Assembly (NCBI GenBank): GCA_019187185.1
Contig: JABAQU010000011.1
Span: forward strand, 124,001 to 188,000
Source: Steroidobacteraceae bacterium
GTDB taxonomy: Bacteria; Pseudomonadota; Gammaproteobacteria; Steroidobacterales; Steroidobacteraceae
Length of the DNA: 64,000 nucleotides
Direction of reading: 5' to 3'
Of this stretch, positions 36,434 through 51,263 are shown piece by piece. The notes under the pieces are model-generated. The model ran no database searches. It had not been told where the DNA came from and worked only from the letters and a program-made list of their open reading frames with translations. The number at the start of each line of letters is the position of its first letter. Position 1 is the first letter of the stretch. Made by a program: the position numbers and the translations under genes.

Positions 36434-37071
36434 GTCGACGGCGTGCCGATGACATCGGCACCGGGCGGTGGCGTGAACTGCAACTCGGCCGCGTCGACCG
36501 GACCGTTGCGCATCGTGCGGCCGAAGACGAGCGTCGCGACCTGGCCGAGCTTGTCGTGCAGCACCATCTCCTTCAGGTCGCGGCCCGCAAAGCCGAGCCT
36601 GGCCGAGACGAAGTCGGCGTTGTTGGTGCGCGGTGTGACCTCCACCCAGTCGAGGCCACCCGCACGCGGCAGCGATTCGACGACGAATGCCGTGCGAATG
36701 TCACTCGTGCCGGACAGCAGCATCGCAGGGGTCGCGCTGAGCACCGCATCCGCAGGCTTCACGTCGACCTGGTCGAGATCGCGGTCGTAAAACCACAGGT
36801 TCCGACCGTCGGCGACCATCAGCTGTCCGCCGGCGGCACCCTTTGGCTCGAGCTCCCAGCGAAACCGTCCCGGCCGCTGTACGACGAGCCGGCCTGTGGC
36901 CTCCTGCACGGTGACGCCGCGCGAATCGACGAGACGCTGCGTGAATTCGGCGCGCAGCGTCCGGAGTCCGTCGAGGAACCGGTCGAGCGGCGTCGCGGCG
37001 GGCGCGGCCGCGAGCGCGCCCATGTACAACGACGCGAGCGCGATGCCCGCCACCGCGATGGACTTCCGCAT
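36430..37071 (-). CDS. lolA: Outer-membrane lipoprotein carrier LolA
   Basis: A 213-residue periplasmic chaperone with a signal peptide (VAGIALASLYMGALAAAP). It accepts lipoproteins from the LolCDE transporter and passes them to the outer membrane. Family blocks: LDRFLDGLRTLRAEFTQRLV, GRLVVQRPGRFRWEL, LVVDG-like QLMVADGRNLWFYDRDLDQV, and LKEMVLHDKLGQVATLVFG. Length is normal. ATG 37071 overlaps the ftsK stop by one base (TGATG), behind GGAGG. Confidence 0.95.
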   Translation of the reverse strand: MRKSIAVAGIALASLYMGALAAAPAATPLDRFLDGLRTLRAEFTQRLVDSRGVTVQEATGRLVVQRPGRFRWELEPKGAAGGQLMVADGRNLWFYDRDLDQVDVKPADAVLSATPAMLLSGTSDIRTAFVVESLPRAGGLDWVEVTPRTNNADFVSARLGFAGRDLKEMVLHDKLGQVATLVFGRTMRNGPVDAAELQFTPPPGADVIGTPST

Positions 37072-39392
37072 CAGGCCTCCGGAGGAGCGCTCGCGAGCAC
37101 TTCCCGCGCGCCGTTCGACTGCAGCGGGCCGACGATCCCGGCCGTCTCCATCGCCTCGAGCAGGCGTGCCGCGCGGTTGTAGCCGATCTTGAGGCGCCGC
37201 TGCACATAGGAGATCGACGGCTTGCGCTCGGTCGTCACGATCTTCACGGCCTCGTCGTATAGCGGGTCGGCTTCGGCGTCCGCGCCGCCCGACTCGCCTT
37301 CGCCGTCCTCGCCCGGCAGGCCCGGGATCGGTGCACTCGGTCCCGACAGCACTTCGTCGACGTACACGGGTGGCGCGCTCTTCTTCAGCGCCTCGACCAC
37401 GCGCTGCACCTCCTGGTCCGACACGAACGCGCCGTGCACCCGGGTCGGCAGCGCAGTGCCCGAGGGCAGGTAGAGCATGTCGCCGTGGCCGAGCAGCGAT
37501 TCCGCGCCGCTCTGGTCGAGGATCGTGCGCGAGTCGACCTTGGCCGACACCTGGAAAGCGATGCGGCTCGGGATGTTCGCCTTGATGAGCCCCGTGATCA
37601 CGTCGACCGACGGCCGCTGCGTCGCGAGCACGAGGTGGATGCCGGACGCCCGTGCCTTTTGTGCGAGGCGGGTGATCAGCTCCTCGACTTTCTTGCCGAC
37701 GATCAGCATCAGGTCGGCGAGTTCGTCGATGATCACGACGATGTACGGCAGCGGCACGAGATCCTCGATCTGCCGCTGGTCGATCGTCGGGTCGTTGGCG
37801 GCTTTCGCGATCATCACCGGATCGCGGATCGGCCTGCCCGCCTCGTTCGCCTCGCGCACGCGCTTGTTGAAGCCCGCGATGTTGCGCACGCCGAGCGCGG
37901 CCATCAGCTGGTAGCGCCGCTCCATTTCCGCGACCGACCAGCGCAGCGCGTTCGCGGCCTGCTTCATGTCCGTGACGACCGGCGCGAGCAGGTGCGGGAT
38001 GCCCTCGTACACGGACAGCTCGAGCATCTTCGGGTCGATCATCACGAGCCGCACGTGCTCCGCGGTCGACTTGTACAAGAGCGACAACACCATCGCATTG
38101 ATCGCCACCGACTTGCCGGAGCCCGTGGTGCCTGCGATCAGCAGGTGAGGCATGCGCGCAAGGTCGGCGACGACCGCCTGCCCCCCGATGTCCTTGCCGA
38201 GCGCGAGGGCGAGCGGCGAGCCGAGTTCGTCGTACGCCTTCGACTTGATGATCTCGCCGAGCGTGACGAGCTCGCGTTTCTCGTTCGGGATCTCGAGGCC
38301 CATCACGGACTTGCCGGGAATCACCTCGACGACACGCACGCTGATCGCGGACAGCGAGCGCGCGAGGTCCTTGGCGAGGCTCGAGATTTGGCTCACCTTG
38401 ACGCCGGGTGCCGGCCGCAGTTCGAAGCGCGTGACGACGGGCCCCGGCTGCACCGCGACGACCTCGACCTCGACACCGAAATCCTTCAGTTTCAGCTCGA
38501 CGAGGCGCGACATCGCCTCGAGGGCCTCGGGCGAATAAGACTCGCTGTGCGGCGGCGGATCGTCGAGCAGCTTGAGCGGCGGCAGTTCTCCCGCCTTCGC
38601 CGGCTCGAACAGCGGCACCTGCCGCTCCTTCTCGACCCGATCGCTCTTCTCGACGCGCGCGGGTGGCTGCTCGATGCGCGGCTTGACGCGCAGGGCGGCC
38701 TTTTTCTGGTCGGTCTCGATCGTTTCCTTGCGCGCCTGTTTGCGTTCCCGCCCCTCTGCAGCGTCGCGCGCCGCCGCGCTGCGCGCGCGTACCCAGCCGA
38801 TCGCGCCCCATGTGGCGGCACCGATGCGGTCCATGATCGTGAACCACGAGACACCAAAGGCCAGCGATACGCCGGCCATGAACCCCGCAAGCAGTGCGAG
38901 CGTGCCGCCGAGAAGTCCGAGCGCGCCGCCGAATCCCCCGCCTACGAGACTGCCGACGACACCGCCCGCCGACTGCGGCAACGAACGCGGCGCCCAGTGC
39001 AGTGTCGCGAGGGCGCAGCTCGTGACGAGCACGAGCAGGAATCCGCACAGACGTACCGCGGCGTTCGCACGGGACTCGCGTTCCTCGCCGCGCGGCACAC
39101 GATGCAACGCGACCGCCGCAGCGCCCAGCATCACCGGAAAGAGGAACGCGGGGCGGCCAAACAGGAAAAAGAGCACGTCCGAGAGCCACGCACCGAACGG
39201 CCCGATGCGGTTCTGCACGCTCGTCGATGAGCCGGTGTAAGAGAATCCCGGGTCACTCGGTACATAGGTCGCGAGCGCCGTGAGCAGCACGAGCGCAAGC
39301 GCCGCGACGACAATGACTGCGCTCTCGCGCAGTCCGCGGGACACGACGGCATTGAAGCGGGGGGCCTGGCGGGTGGGACGGGCGTCGGCCAA
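37071..39392 (-). CDS. ftsK: DNA translocase FtsK
   Basis: A 773-residue FtsK/SpoIIIE protein (short-linker form). Four N-terminal membrane helices (about 25-180) anchor it at the septum; a charged linker of some 110 residues follows. The motor domain has Walker [16 protein letters not shown] and Walker [21 protein letters not shown], with [20 protein letters not shown] after it. The C-terminal gamma winged helix ([20 protein letters not shown]) reads KOPS sequences. It segregates chromosome termini and activates XerCD at division. Divergent from trxB across an AT-rich 116-base gap. Confidence 0.97.
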   Translation of the reverse strand: MADARPTRQAPRFNAVVSRGLRESAVIVVAALALVLLTALATYVPSDPGFSYTGSSTSVQNRIGPFGAWLSDVLFFLFGRPAFLFPVMLGAAAVALHRVPRGEERESRANAAVRLCGFLLVLVTSCALATLHWAPRSLPQSAGGVVGSLVGGGFGGALGLLGGTLALLAGFMAGVSLAFGVSWFTIMDRIGAATWGAIGWVRARSAAARDAAEGRERKQARKETIETDQKKAALRVKPRIEQPPARVEKSDRVEKERQVPLFEPAKAGELPPLKLLDDPPPHSESYSPEALEAMSRLVELKLKDFGVEVEVVAVQPGPVVTRFELRPAPGVKVSQISSLAKDLARSLSAISVRVVEVIPGKSVMGLEIPNEKRELVTLGEIIKSKAYDELGSPLALALGKDIGGQAVVADLARMPHLLIAGTTGSGKSVAINAMVLSLLYKSTAEHVRLVMIDPKMLELSVYEGIPHLLAPVVTDMKQAANALRWSVAEMERRYQLMAALGVRNIAGFNKRVREANEAGRPIRDPVMIAKAANDPTIDQRQIEDLVPLPYIVVIIDELADLMLIVGKKVEELITRLAQKARASGIHLVLATQRPSVDVITGLIKANIPSRIAFQVSAKVDSRTILDQSGAESLLGHGDMLYLPSGTALPTRVHGAFVSDQEVQRVVEALKKSAPPVYVDEVLSGPSAPIPGLPGEDGEGESGGADAEADPLYDEAVKIVTTERKPSISYVQRRLKIGYNRAARLLEAMETAGIVGPLQSNGAREVLASAPPEA

Positions 39393-39417
39393 ATCAAGAA
39401 TCCTGTTTAATAGTCAA

Positions 39418-39433
39418 AATCAAGCAGTTGATT
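39418..39433. promoter_or_regulatory. Palindrome in the AT-rich ftsK/trxB divergent gap
   Basis: AATCAA-GCAG-TTGATT is a perfect 6-bp inverted repeat in the most AT-rich part of the gap between divergent ftsK and trxB (39393-39508). It may be an operator for either gene; no regulator can be named. No confident -10/-35 pair is assigned. Confidence 0.4.
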
Positions 39434-39448
39434 CTAAATGGAAGATAA

Positions 39449-40474
<1,026 letters not shown>

Positions 40475-40482
40475 AATCCGCG

Positions 40483-41634
40483 ATGGACAGTCGCGTCCTC
40501 GCCAGCCTCGACGCCGTCGCGGCGAACGCATGGGACGCACTCGCTCCGGGCGACGCGCCGTTCGCGAGCCACGCGTTTCTGGCAGGGCTGGAGCGCACGG
40601 GCTGTGTCGGCGGCACGACCGGCTGGCAGAGCGCGCACGTCGTCCTCTCGGACGCTCAGGGTCTCGCCGCCGCGGCGCCGACCTACGTGAAGGACCATTC
40701 GTACGGCGAGTTCGTGTTCGATTTCGCCTGGGCGCAGGCCTATGCGCGGGCCGGGCTCGCGTACTACCCGAAGCTCGCCGTGACGATTCCCTTCACGCCC
40801 GTCACCGGACCGCGGCTCCTCGTGCGGCCGGACCTCGATCGTGCGAGCGTCGCCCGCCGGCTGATCGCCGTGCTCGAGGAACTCGCTGCCGAGCGCAGCG
40901 CCTCGTCGGTCCATGCGCTCTTTCCCGGCGAAGCGGATGCCGTCGACTTCGACGCCGCAGGTTGGCTCGGTCGCCGGGACTGCCAGTTCCACTGGGTCAA
41001 TCGCGGCTATGAATCGTTCGAGCACTATCTCGGGAGCTTCACCGCCGCGAAGCGCAAGAAGGTGAAACGCGAGCGCCGCCGCGTCGCGGAATCCGGCATC
41101 CGCTTCGAGACCTGGATCGGCGGGAGCCTCGATGAACGGCAGCTCGACGCCATCCATGCCCTGCACCGGGACACATTCCTCCGCCATGGTCGCGAGCCTT
41201 ACCTCACGCGCGCATTCTTCACGCATGCCGCCCGCAACCTCGGTGCGTCGCTGCTCGTCAAGGCAGCGCTGTGGCGCGGCGCACTCGTCGCCTGTGCGGT
41301 GTTCTTCCGCTCGGCGGACACGCTGTATGGCCGCTACTGGGGCGCGGCAGCCGACTTCCACAGCCTGCATTTCGAGACCTGCTATCACCAGGGCATCGAG
41401 TACTGCATCGAGCACGGCCTCGCCCGCTTCGAGCCGGGCACGCAGGGCGAGCACAAGGTGGCGCGCGGCTTCGAGCCGGCTCTCACGCGCTCGGCGCACT
41501 ACATCGCCGACAGCCGTTTTCGCCGCGCGATTGCGGGGTATCTCGTGCAGGAGGGCCACTCGGTCGATGCCTATGCCGACGCGGTGCGCGCCCATGTGCC
41601 TTTTCGCCATGCGCTGCGCGGGACACGGGAGTGA
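40483..41634 (+). CDS. GNAT-fold (FemAB-like / DUF482) protein
   Basis: A 383-residue protein of the peptidogalycan-biosynthesis/DUF482 family, built from two GNAT-like domains as in FemX/FemAB proteins. Family marks: ASHAFLAGLERTGCVGGTTG at the start, the block DFAWAQAYARAGLAYYPKLA, the basic stretch FTAAKRKKVKRERRRVAESG, and FEPGTQGEHKVARGFEP near the C-terminus. The substrate is unknown; it may transfer an acyl or aminoacyl group. It commonly lies beside aat, as here: its stop overlaps the aat GTG start (GTGA). Confidence 0.88.
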   Translation: MDSRVLASLDAVAANAWDALAPGDAPFASHAFLAGLERTGCVGGTTGWQSAHVVLSDAQGLAAAAPTYVKDHSYGEFVFDFAWAQAYARAGLAYYPKLAVTIPFTPVTGPRLLVRPDLDRASVARRLIAVLEELAAERSASSVHALFPGEADAVDFDAAGWLGRRDCQFHWVNRGYESFEHYLGSFTAAKRKKVKRERRRVAESGIRFETWIGGSLDERQLDAIHALHRDTFLRHGREPYLTRAFFTHAARNLGASLLVKAALWRGALVACAVFFRSADTLYGRYWGAAADFHSLHFETCYHQGIEYCIEHGLARFEPGTQGEHKVARGFEPALTRSAHYIADSRFRRAIAGYLVQEGHSVDAYADAVRAHVPFRHALRGTRE

Positions 41635-42320
41635 AGCAGATCACCTGGCTGTCGGACGCCGTTGCACCGGACTGGTTTCCGGACACGGAAACCGCGCTCG
41701 ACGAGCCACCCGGCCTACTGGCCGCGGGCGGCGAGCTCACGTCGCGCCGGCTCCTCGCGGCCTACCATCGGGGCATTTTTCCGTGGTATTCCGCGGGCCA
41801 GCCGGTGCTCTGGTGGGCGCCCGATCCGCGGGAAGTGCTGTTCCCGGCCGAATTCCGGCGTCGGCGCAGCCTCGACAAGGCGATGCGCAATCGGGGCTTC
41901 GAGGTGTGCTTCGACCGGGACTTCGCGCAGGTCATCGACGCCTGCGCCGCACCACGCGACGTCGGCGGCGGCACCTGGATCACGCCCGCGATGCGCGCGG
42001 CCTATCTGGACCTCCACGCGCTCGGCCACGCGCACAGCATCGAGACCTGGCACGAAGGCACGCTCGCGGGCGGGCTCTATGGCGTCGCGCTCGGTGGCGT
42101 GTTCTTCGGCGAATCCATGTTTGCGCGCGAGCGCGACGCCTCGAAAGTCGCGCTGGCGGCACTCGTCGGGCAGTGCCCGGCGCGTTCGATCGGAGTCATC
42201 GACTGCCAGCTCCCGTCCGCGCACCTGCGCAGCCTCGGCAGCCGGCCGGTGTCACGCCGCGAGTTTGCGGCGCTCCTTGCGCGCTTCCGGACAGACCCGC
42301 GCCCGGAACACTGGACCTGA
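41631..42320 (+). CDS. aat: Leucyl/phenylalanyl-tRNA-protein transferase
   Basis: A 229-residue Aat. It adds Leu or Phe from aminoacyl-tRNA to proteins with N-terminal Arg or Lys, making substrates for ClpS-ClpAP, both encoded nearby on the other strand. Family blocks: [56 protein letters not shown] and [10 protein letters not shown]. Start is GTG 41631, coupled to the preceding gene. It follows the E. coli neighbourhood order with infA. Confidence 0.96.
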   Translation: MKQITWLSDAVAPDWFPDTETALDEPPGLLAAGGELTSRRLLAAYHRGIFPWYSAGQPVLWWAPDPREVLFPAEFRRRRSLDKAMRNRGFEVCFDRDFAQVIDACAAPRDVGGGTWITPAMRAAYLDLHALGHAHSIETWHEGTLAGGLYGVALGGVFFGESMFARERDASKVALAALVGQCPARSIGVIDCQLPSAHLRSLGSRPVSRREFAALLARFRTDPRPEHWT

Positions 42321-42366
42321 GGCGGGCATTTATGCAGAATCCGCGCGCCCTCGTTACGGAACTCGC

Positions 42367-42585
<219 letters not shown>

Positions 42586-42615
42586 CGCACGCGGCCACCG
42601 CCGCCCGCCCCGACC

Positions 42616-44879
<2,264 letters not shown>

Positions 44880-44880
<1 letters not shown>

Positions 44881-45200
44881 CAGGTCTCCTCCATCGTGCA
44901 CATCAGCGGGTGCTGGTTGTCGCGCGCATACGTGGTGACCTGCGCAACCTTGGTCTCGGCGATCTCGTAGCTGAACACGCCGCACACACCCTTGCCCTTC
45001 ATGTGGACCTCCAGCATCACGCGGGTCGCCTGCGGGCGGTTCATGCCGAAAAACCGCTCGAGGACGTCGACGACGAACTCCATCGGTGTGTAGTCATCGT
45101 TCAACAATATGACCTGAAACAGCGGCGGCCGTTTCAGCTTCGGAGCCGCCTCCTCGACGACGATGCCATGGTCCGGCTGGACCGGTTCATTGCCTGCCAT
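44880..45200 (-). CDS. clpS: ATP-dependent Clp protease adaptor ClpS
   Basis: A 106-residue N-degron adaptor that hands proteins with N-terminal Leu, Phe, Tyr or Trp to ClpAP. Core: [20 protein letters not shown] with the substrate-pocket Asn-Asp-Asp, then [20 protein letters not shown] with the pocket His. Start ATG 45200; the flexible N-terminus is typical. Upstream is a 104-base divergent gap shared with gspC. Confidence 0.97.
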
Positions 45201-45304
45201 CAGGGCTTTTATAGGGGTCGCCGGATGGCAACACAAGTCGCCGCCTGCCGACGGTCCGATTTCTTGGCGAAACAGTCGCTTGTGAGCGCCATCGACAGCC
45301 CCGT

Positions 45305-46339
45305 ATGATTGGGCGGATGACGACCTCCGTGCTGCACGGCCTGCCCTCGCCGGACGCCTGGAAAGGGCTGTTTGCGGCCCGCGGCCCGCAGATTGCCACA
45401 TGGGTCCTCGGCATCGCCCTCGCCGCACAGGCCGCCGTCACGGTGACCGGTCTCGCAGGCGCCGACCTGGCCGCGCCTGCCCCGGCCGAACCAGTGAAGG
45501 CCCCGCCACAACTCGACCTCGGCGCACTGGTCGGCGCGCACCTGTTCGGTGAAGCCGCAGTCGCCGTCGGCAACGACACGGGCAAGGCGCCGGCGACTTC
45601 CATGGCGCTCGTGCTGGCAGGCGTCATTGCAAACAGCGATCCGAAGACGGGCATTGCGATCATCGGCGACACGGCCGCCAACGCGAAAGTCGCGATGGTC
45701 GGCGATACCGTGCCCGGCGGCGCGAAACTCAACGCGGTGTACCCGGACCACGTGCTGCTCGAACGCGCCGGCGCGCTCGAATCCCTGCAGTTGCCGCACC
45801 AGACGAGCCTCGCGGCGGCATCCGCACCCCCGCCGGCCTTGCCCGCGCAACCGCCGGGCGCGGGCGATGTGCAGATCCTCGATCGCATGCGCAAGCTGAT
45901 CGAGAGCGACCCCGGCATCGTCGGCGACGTGATGCGCCCGCAGCCGGTGTTCGCGGAAGGCAAGCAACGCGGCTACCGGGTCTATCCCGGCCGCAATCGT
46001 GCCGCGTTCGCCCGTCTCGGGTTGCGTCCGGGCGATCTCGTCACGTCGATCAACGGCACGCCACTCGACGACCCGGCGCGCGGCAACGAGATCTTCCGCA
46101 CCCTCGGCAGTTCCGCCGAGGCGCGTGTGACGGTGATGCGCAGTGGGCGCCAGCAGGAGCTGACGCTCAACATGGCGCAGGTGGCGAACGAAGCGGAGCG
46201 GCTCGGCAATCCGCCCGCCCTGCCCGACCCGGCGCAGACGGCGCTCGGTGGCGCGGCGGCCACTGCGGGCGATGACGTGGACGGTAATGTGGACGAACCG
46301 GTCGAGCCGCCGACCGACGACCGAGGGGATACCGGCTAA
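45305..46339 (+). CDS. gspC: Type II secretion system protein GspC
   Basis: A 344-residue inner-membrane clamp protein linking the secretin to the inner-membrane platform. One membrane segment ([20 protein letters not shown], about 32-51), the periplasmic HR domain ([15 protein letters not shown] ... [13 protein letters not shown]), and a C-terminal PDZ domain ([34 protein letters not shown]). The tail is acidic. ATG 45305 and ATG 45317 are both possible, differing by 4 residues. The stop overlaps the gspD start (TAATG). Confidence 0.92.
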   Translation: MIGRMTTSVLHGLPSPDAWKGLFAARGPQIATWVLGIALAAQAAVTVTGLAGADLAAPAPAEPVKAPPQLDLGALVGAHLFGEAAVAVGNDTGKAPATSMALVLAGVIANSDPKTGIAIIGDTAANAKVAMVGDTVPGGAKLNAVYPDHVLLERAGALESLQLPHQTSLAAASAPPPALPAQPPGAGDVQILDRMRKLIESDPGIVGDVMRPQPVFAEGKQRGYRVYPGRNRAAFARLGLRPGDLVTSINGTPLDDPARGNEIFRTLGSSAEARVTVMRSGRQQELTLNMAQVANEAERLGNPPALPDPAQTALGGAAATAGDDVDGNVDEPVEPPTDDRGDTG

Positions 46340-48435
46340 TGACCGTATACAACCAGACTCGGCGGCCACGCGCGCGCGCCGCACGACTGTGCGTCGCCGC
46401 GCTCGGCGCCCTGCTCGCCTGTTCGTCCGTGGCGCAGGCCGCCGAGCCGACGGGTGCGCGCATCACGCCGAACTTCAAGGACGCCGACATCACGCAGATC
46501 ATCGAGGCGGTGAGCGCGGCGACCGGCAAGAATTTCATCGTCGATCCGCGCGTCGGCCGCCAGCAGGTCACGATGCTGTCCTCGACGCCGATGACCCCCG
46601 AGGCGTTCTACCAGGCGTTCCTCTCGATCCTGCAGGTCCACGGCTTCGTCGCCGTGCAGACCGGCAACATCATCAAGATCATTCCCGACGCGAACGCGCG
46701 CCAGTTCCCGTCGATCGACCTGCCGGACCGCGTCAGCTCGACTTCCGACGAGATCGTCACGCAGGTGATCGCCGTGCGCAACGTGAACGCGGCGCAGCTC
46801 GTGCCGATCCTGCGGCCTCTCATTCCGCAGTACGGCCACCTCGCGGCGTACCCCGCCTCGAACATGCTGATCATCTCCGACCGCGCCAACAACGTGAACC
46901 GGATCGTGCGGATCATCCGGCGCATCGACCAGTCGAACGACGCGGAAATCGAGGTGATCCCGATGCAGAACGCGTCGGCCGCGGACGTCGTGCGCGTCGT
47001 CTCCCAGCTCGTCGCGGGTGCCGCCGCCGCCGAGGGCGCCGCCGGCACGAACCTGAAACTCGTGGCCGACGACCGCTCGAACAGCATTCTGCTGAGCGGC
47101 GAGCAGTCGGCCCGCCTGCGCATCAAGGCGCTGATCGCGCACCTCGATACGCCGCTCGAATCGGGCGGTGACACGCAGGTGCGATACCTGCGCTACTCCG
47201 ACGCGGAGAAGATCGCCGCCAAGCTGAAGGAGCAGATCACCGGCGTCGCGGCCGCGAGCAGCGGCAGCGCCGGGGGCACCACCGCCGCAACCCCGGCTGC
47301 CCAGGCCGAGCGCAACACGACGATCTGGGCCGATGCCGAGAACAACGCGCTCGTGATCACGGCGCCGCCGAAGACGATGCGCAACCTGATGGCGATCGTC
47401 GACAAGCTCGACATCCGCCGCGCGCAGGTGCTGGTGCAGGCGGTGATCGCGGAGGTGCGCGCCGACAAGACCGCGGAACTCGGCATCAACTGGGCGATCG
47501 ACGGCTCGAAGGACAACTTCGCGGTCGGCGGCTTCATCCAGCCGATCGCGGGCGGCAGCATCATCGACATCATCCGCGGCATCGACGACCCGACGTCGAT
47601 TTCGCCGACTGCCGTGCAGGGCACGACCCTCGGCGGCGGCCGCGTCAAGGACACCGGCACCAACTGGGCCGCCGTGCTGCGCGCGATCCGGAACGACGCC
47701 GACACCAATATCGTCGCGACGCCCTCGATCGTCACGCTCGACAACCAGGAAGCGCAGATCAAGGTGGCGCAGGAGGTGCCGTTCATCACCGGCCAGTACA
47801 CGAACACCGGCAGCGGCAACAATGGCGCGCTGAATCCGTTCCAGACGGTGCAGCGCGAAGAGGTGGGCATCATCCTCAAGATCACGCCGCAGATCAACGA
47901 AGGCGACGCGGTGATCCTCAAGATCGAGCAGGAAGCCTCGAGCCTCTCGACCAGCACCGCGACGACCGTCGACCTGATCACGAACAAGCGCGTGATCAAC
48001 ACGAGCCTGCTCGTCGAGGACGGCGGCACGATCGTGCTCGGTGGCCTGATCCAGGACGAGGACCGCCGCGGCGAGCAGCGCGTACCCTTCCTCGGCCGCA
48101 TCCCGCTCATCGGCGAGCTGTTCAAGGTGCGCCAGGCCTCGAAGGTCAAGACGAACCTGATGGTGTTCATCCAGCCGAAGATCCTGCGCGACGGCGTGCA
48201 GGCCTCGTTCGAGACGAACGCCAAGTACAACTACATCCGCGGCGAACAGCAGCGCATGGGACCGAAGTTCGAGGTGCTGCCGATGCTGCCGGGCCAGAAG
48301 AAGAGCGTGCTGCCACCGTTGCCGCCGCCCGCGCCGAAGCCGGAGCCGGCACCGCAGCAGGAGTCGGCGCCTCCGCCGCAGGCCGAGCCGGCACCTGCGC
48401 AGCAGCCGGAAGCGACGCCACCGGAGTCGCCGTGA
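46339..48435 (+). CDS. gspD: Type II secretion system secretin GspD
   Basis: A 698-residue outer-membrane secretin. The signal region ([15 protein letters not shown]) has both a possible lipobox Cys and an AQA cleavage site. N0 domain (about 40-110, [20 protein letters not shown]), three KH-like N1-N3 domains (to about 370), then the beta-barrel secretin domain with [34 protein letters not shown] and [20 protein letters not shown] Pro-rich tail of about 45 residues follows. It forms the pore for folded exoproteins. Coupled to gspC and gspE. Confidence 0.96.
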   Translation: MTVYNQTRRPRARAARLCVAALGALLACSSVAQAAEPTGARITPNFKDADITQIIEAVSAATGKNFIVDPRVGRQQVTMLSSTPMTPEAFYQAFLSILQVHGFVAVQTGNIIKIIPDANARQFPSIDLPDRVSSTSDEIVTQVIAVRNVNAAQLVPILRPLIPQYGHLAAYPASNMLIISDRANNVNRIVRIIRRIDQSNDAEIEVIPMQNASAADVVRVVSQLVAGAAAAEGAAGTNLKLVADDRSNSILLSGEQSARLRIKALIAHLDTPLESGGDTQVRYLRYSDAEKIAAKLKEQITGVAAASSGSAGGTTAATPAAQAERNTTIWADAENNALVITAPPKTMRNLMAIVDKLDIRRAQVLVQAVIAEVRADKTAELGINWAIDGSKDNFAVGGFIQPIAGGSIIDIIRGIDDPTSISPTAVQGTTLGGGRVKDTGTNWAAVLRAIRNDADTNIVATPSIVTLDNQEAQIKVAQEVPFITGQYTNTGSGNNGALNPFQTVQREEVGIILKITPQINEGDAVILKIEQEASSLSTSTATTVDLITNKRVINTSLLVEDGGTIVLGGLIQDEDRRGEQRVPFLGRIPLIGELFKVRQASKVKTNLMVFIQPKILRDGVQASFETNAKYNYIRGEQQRMGPKFEVLPMLPGQKKSVLPPLPPPAPKPEPAPQQESAPPPQAEPAPAQQPEATPPESP

Positions 48436-49949
48436 CGGAGACGGCCACGGCCGCAACACCCGCCGCGGCACGGAGCGCTGCGCGCCCCGCTGCCCGGAAC
48501 CTGTCGTTCGCATTCGCGAAACGCCACGGCGTACTCGTCCGGCACACTGCCGACGGCGTCGCCGACTGCGCCTATCGCGGCGACGTCACCCCGCTCGCGG
48601 TCGCCGAGGTGCGTCGCCATCTGCGCATGCCTGTCCGGCTCACCCGGGTGGGCGACGACGAGTTCGATACGTTGCTGCGGCTCACCTACGAGGCCGGATC
48701 CGACGCGATCCAGGCGGCGGAAGGCCTCGACGGCACCGTCGACCTCGCACACCTCGCGCTCGACCTGCCCGAGCAGGCGGACCTTCTCGAAAGCGACGAC
48801 GACGCCCCGATCATCCGCCTGATCAATGCGCTCCTCACGCAGGCGGTGAAGGAGAACGCATCGGACATCCACATCGAGCCGTTCGAGAATCGGCTCGTGA
48901 TCCGCTTTCGCGTCGACGGCGTGCTGCGCGAAGTGCTGCAGTCGCGCCGCGCGGTCGCGCCGCTCGTCGTCTCGCGCATCAAGGTCATGTCGAAGCTCGA
49001 CATCGCCGAGAAGCGCCTGCCGCAGGACGGGCGCATCTCGTTGCGCATCGCCGGGCGCGCGGTCGACGTGCGCGTCTCGACGATCCCGTCGGGCCACGGC
49101 GAGCGCGTCGTGCTGCGTATCCTCGACAAGCAGGCCGGGCGGCTCAACCTGGACTCGCTCGGCATGGACCCGGCGACGCAGGCGCTCATGGACGAGCTGA
49201 TCCACAAGCCGCACGGCATCCTCCTCGTCACCGGCCCCACCGGGTCCGGCAAGACGACGACGCTCTACGCAGCGCTCGAGCGGCTGAACGACAACACGCG
49301 CAACATCATGACGGTCGAGGACCCGATCGAGTACTACATCGACGGCGTCGGCCAGACACAGGTGAACACCAAGGTCGAGATGACCTTCGCGCGCGGCCTG
49401 CGCGCGATCCTGCGGCAGGACCCGGACGTGGTGCTGGTCGGCGAGATCCGCGACCTCGAGACCGCGCAGATTGCCGTGCAGGCGAGCCTCACCGGCCACC
49501 TCGTCCTCTCCACGTTGCACACGAATACCGCCGCCGGCGCCGTGACACGCCTGCGCGACATGGGGATCGAACCGTTTCTCCTCTCGTCGAGCCTGATCGG
49601 CGTCGTGGCGCAGCGCCTCGTGCGCGTGCTGAATCCCGAGACGAAGCAGCCGTTCCAGGCGGGCGAGTACGAGCGACGGATCCTGAATCTCGGTCCGGCC
49701 GACGACGCGCCGATCCTTTATCGCCCGAGCAGCGAGCTCGGCATGGGGTATCGGGGCCGCACGGGCATCTACGAGCTCATCGTGGTGGACGACCAGATGC
49801 GCACGATGATCCACGACGGCGTCGCCGAGCACGAACTCGAGCGCTATGCGCGCACGATGACGCCGTCGATCCGCGACGACGGCCGCGCCCGCGTGCTGCG
49901 CGGCGAGACGACGATCGAGGAAGTGCTCCGGGTGACCCGTGAGGACTGA
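48432..49949 (+). CDS. gspE: Type II secretion system assembly ATPase GspE (lacks zinc tetracysteine motif)
   Basis: A 505-residue secretion ATPase, GTG start overlapping the gspD stop. Walker [13 protein letters not shown], Asp box [20 protein letters not shown], Walker [21 protein letters not shown] and His box [16 protein letters not shown] are all intact. The zinc-binding CxxC...CxxC module usual before GYRGRTGI is absent: the region reads [15 protein letters not shown] ... [16 protein letters not shown]. The whole protein has one Cys (near residue 38). It should still power pseudopilus assembly, but it belongs to a zinc-free variant. Confidence 0.95.
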   Translation: MTETATAATPAAARSAARPAARNLSFAFAKRHGVLVRHTADGVADCAYRGDVTPLAVAEVRRHLRMPVRLTRVGDDEFDTLLRLTYEAGSDAIQAAEGLDGTVDLAHLALDLPEQADLLESDDDAPIIRLINALLTQAVKENASDIHIEPFENRLVIRFRVDGVLREVLQSRRAVAPLVVSRIKVMSKLDIAEKRLPQDGRISLRIAGRAVDVRVSTIPSGHGERVVLRILDKQAGRLNLDSLGMDPATQALMDELIHKPHGILLVTGPTGSGKTTTLYAALERLNDNTRNIMTVEDPIEYYIDGVGQTQVNTKVEMTFARGLRAILRQDPDVVLVGEIRDLETAQIAVQASLTGHLVLSTLHTNTAAGAVTRLRDMGIEPFLLSSSLIGVVAQRLVRVLNPETKQPFQAGEYERRILNLGPADDAPILYRPSSELGMGYRGRTGIYELIVVDDQMRTMIHDGVAEHELERYARTMTPSIRDDGRARVLRGETTIEEVLRVTRED

Positions 49950-50032
49950 TGAAGAAGCCGATAGCCGGTAGCAGGCAACCCATGGCCAGAGAGCGCCACG
50001 TACGCTTCCGGCCATCCGCAGGCTGATCCGCC

Positions 50033-51247
50033 ATGGGTGCCTTCGAGTATGTGGCGCTCGACTCGGCAGGACGCGAGAAGAAAGGCGTCCTCGAGGGCGA
50101 CACGCCGAAGCACGTGCGGCAGCTGCTGCGCGAGCGCTCGCTGCTGCCCGTCACGGTCACCGAAGCGGCGCGCGAGGAGGCGCGGCGCCAGCGCAGCTTC
50201 GGCCTGCGCCGCGGCGTCTCCGCCGGCGATCTCGCGCTGCTGACGCGCCAGCTCGCCACCCTCACACGCGCCGGCCTGCCGCTCGAGGAAGCCCTGCTCG
50301 CGGTCTCGCAGCAGACCGAGAAGCCGCGCGTGCAGAGCATCCTGCTCGGCGTTCGGTCACGCGTGATGGAGGGTCACACGCTCGCGAGCGGATTCGCGGA
50401 GTTTCCGCGCGTCTTTCCAGAGATCTACCGTGCCACCGTGGCGGCAGGCGAACAGTCGGGTCACCTCGACGAAGTGCTCGAGCGGCTGGCGGACTACACC
50501 GAAGGTCGCGAGGTGACGCGCCAGAAAGTGCTCGGCGCGATGCTCTATCCGATCGTGCTGTCGATCCTGTGCTTCGGCATCGTGACCGGCCTTCTCGTCT
50601 ACGTCGTCCCGAAGGTCATCGAGGTCTTCGACACCGGCAAGGCGCAGTTGCCGCTGATGACTCGCATTCTCATCGCGATCAGCAATTTCCTGCACGACTG
50701 GGGCCTGTGGCTTCTCGGGGCGCTCGTCGTGCTCGCCATCGGCATTGCGCGCTGGCTGCGAAACCCCGCAGCCCGACGCCGCTTCCACGACCTGCAGCTG
50801 CGCCTGCCCCTCGTCGGCAGGCTCGTGCGGGGCTTCAATACCGCGCGCTTCACGCGCACGCTCAGCATCCTGACCGCCGCTTCGGTACCCGTGCTCGAGG
50901 CGCTGCGGATCGCAGGCGAAGTCGTCACCAGCCTGCCCATGAAGGCCGCAGTCACGGACGCCGGCCAGCGCGTGCGCGAAGGGGCGCCGATCGGCCGCTC
51001 TCTCGCGCAGAGTCGGCTCTTTCCGCCGATGACGATCCACCTGATCTCGAGCGGCGAATCCAGCGGCGAGCTGGAAACGATGCTCGAGCGGGCGGCGATC
51101 AGCCAGGAGCGCGAACTCGACGGCATCCTGACCGCGCTCGTGGGGCTGCTCGGACCCCTGCTCATCATCCTGATGGGCCTGTTCGTGATGGGCATCGTAT
51201 TTGCAATGCTGCTGCCGATCTTCGAGATGAACGCGCTGATCCGCTAG
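50033..51247 (+). CDS. gspF: Type II secretion system inner-membrane protein GspF
   Basis: A 404-residue platform protein with two homologous T2SSF helical-bundle domains (about 70-195 and 272-395) and three membrane helices (VLGAMLYPIVLSILCFGIVT, WLLGALVVLAIGIARWL, LLIILMGLFVMGIVFAMLLP). Signature blocks: TRQLATLTRAGLPLEEALLA and FTRTLSILTAASVPVLEALR. It couples GspE to pseudopilin assembly. It follows gspE by 83 bases, looser than the rest of the block. gspG and later genes are not adjacent. Confidence 0.96.
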   Translation: MGAFEYVALDSAGREKKGVLEGDTPKHVRQLLRERSLLPVTVTEAAREEARRQRSFGLRRGVSAGDLALLTRQLATLTRAGLPLEEALLAVSQQTEKPRVQSILLGVRSRVMEGHTLASGFAEFPRVFPEIYRATVAAGEQSGHLDEVLERLADYTEGREVTRQKVLGAMLYPIVLSILCFGIVTGLLVYVVPKVIEVFDTGKAQLPLMTRILIAISNFLHDWGLWLLGALVVLAIGIARWLRNPAARRRFHDLQLRLPLVGRLVRGFNTARFTRTLSILTAASVPVLEALRIAGEVVTSLPMKAAVTDAGQRVREGAPIGRSLAQSRLFPPMTIHLISSGESSGELETMLERAAISQERELDGILTALVGLLGPLLIILMGLFVMGIVFAMLLPIFEMNALIR

Positions 51248-51263
51248 CCGGTTGGCACAACAC

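Noticed and set aside
46336-50015. Long minus-strand frames (725 and 594 codons) opposite gspD and gspE
   Set aside because: Low-complexity Arg/Leu/Val/Asp-rich antisense translations without any recognisable fold; the plus-strand genes are certain.
49950-50032. Possible small gene between gspE and gspF
   Set aside because: The 83-base gap holds no frame with a start and ribosome-binding site; it appears to be plain spacer.
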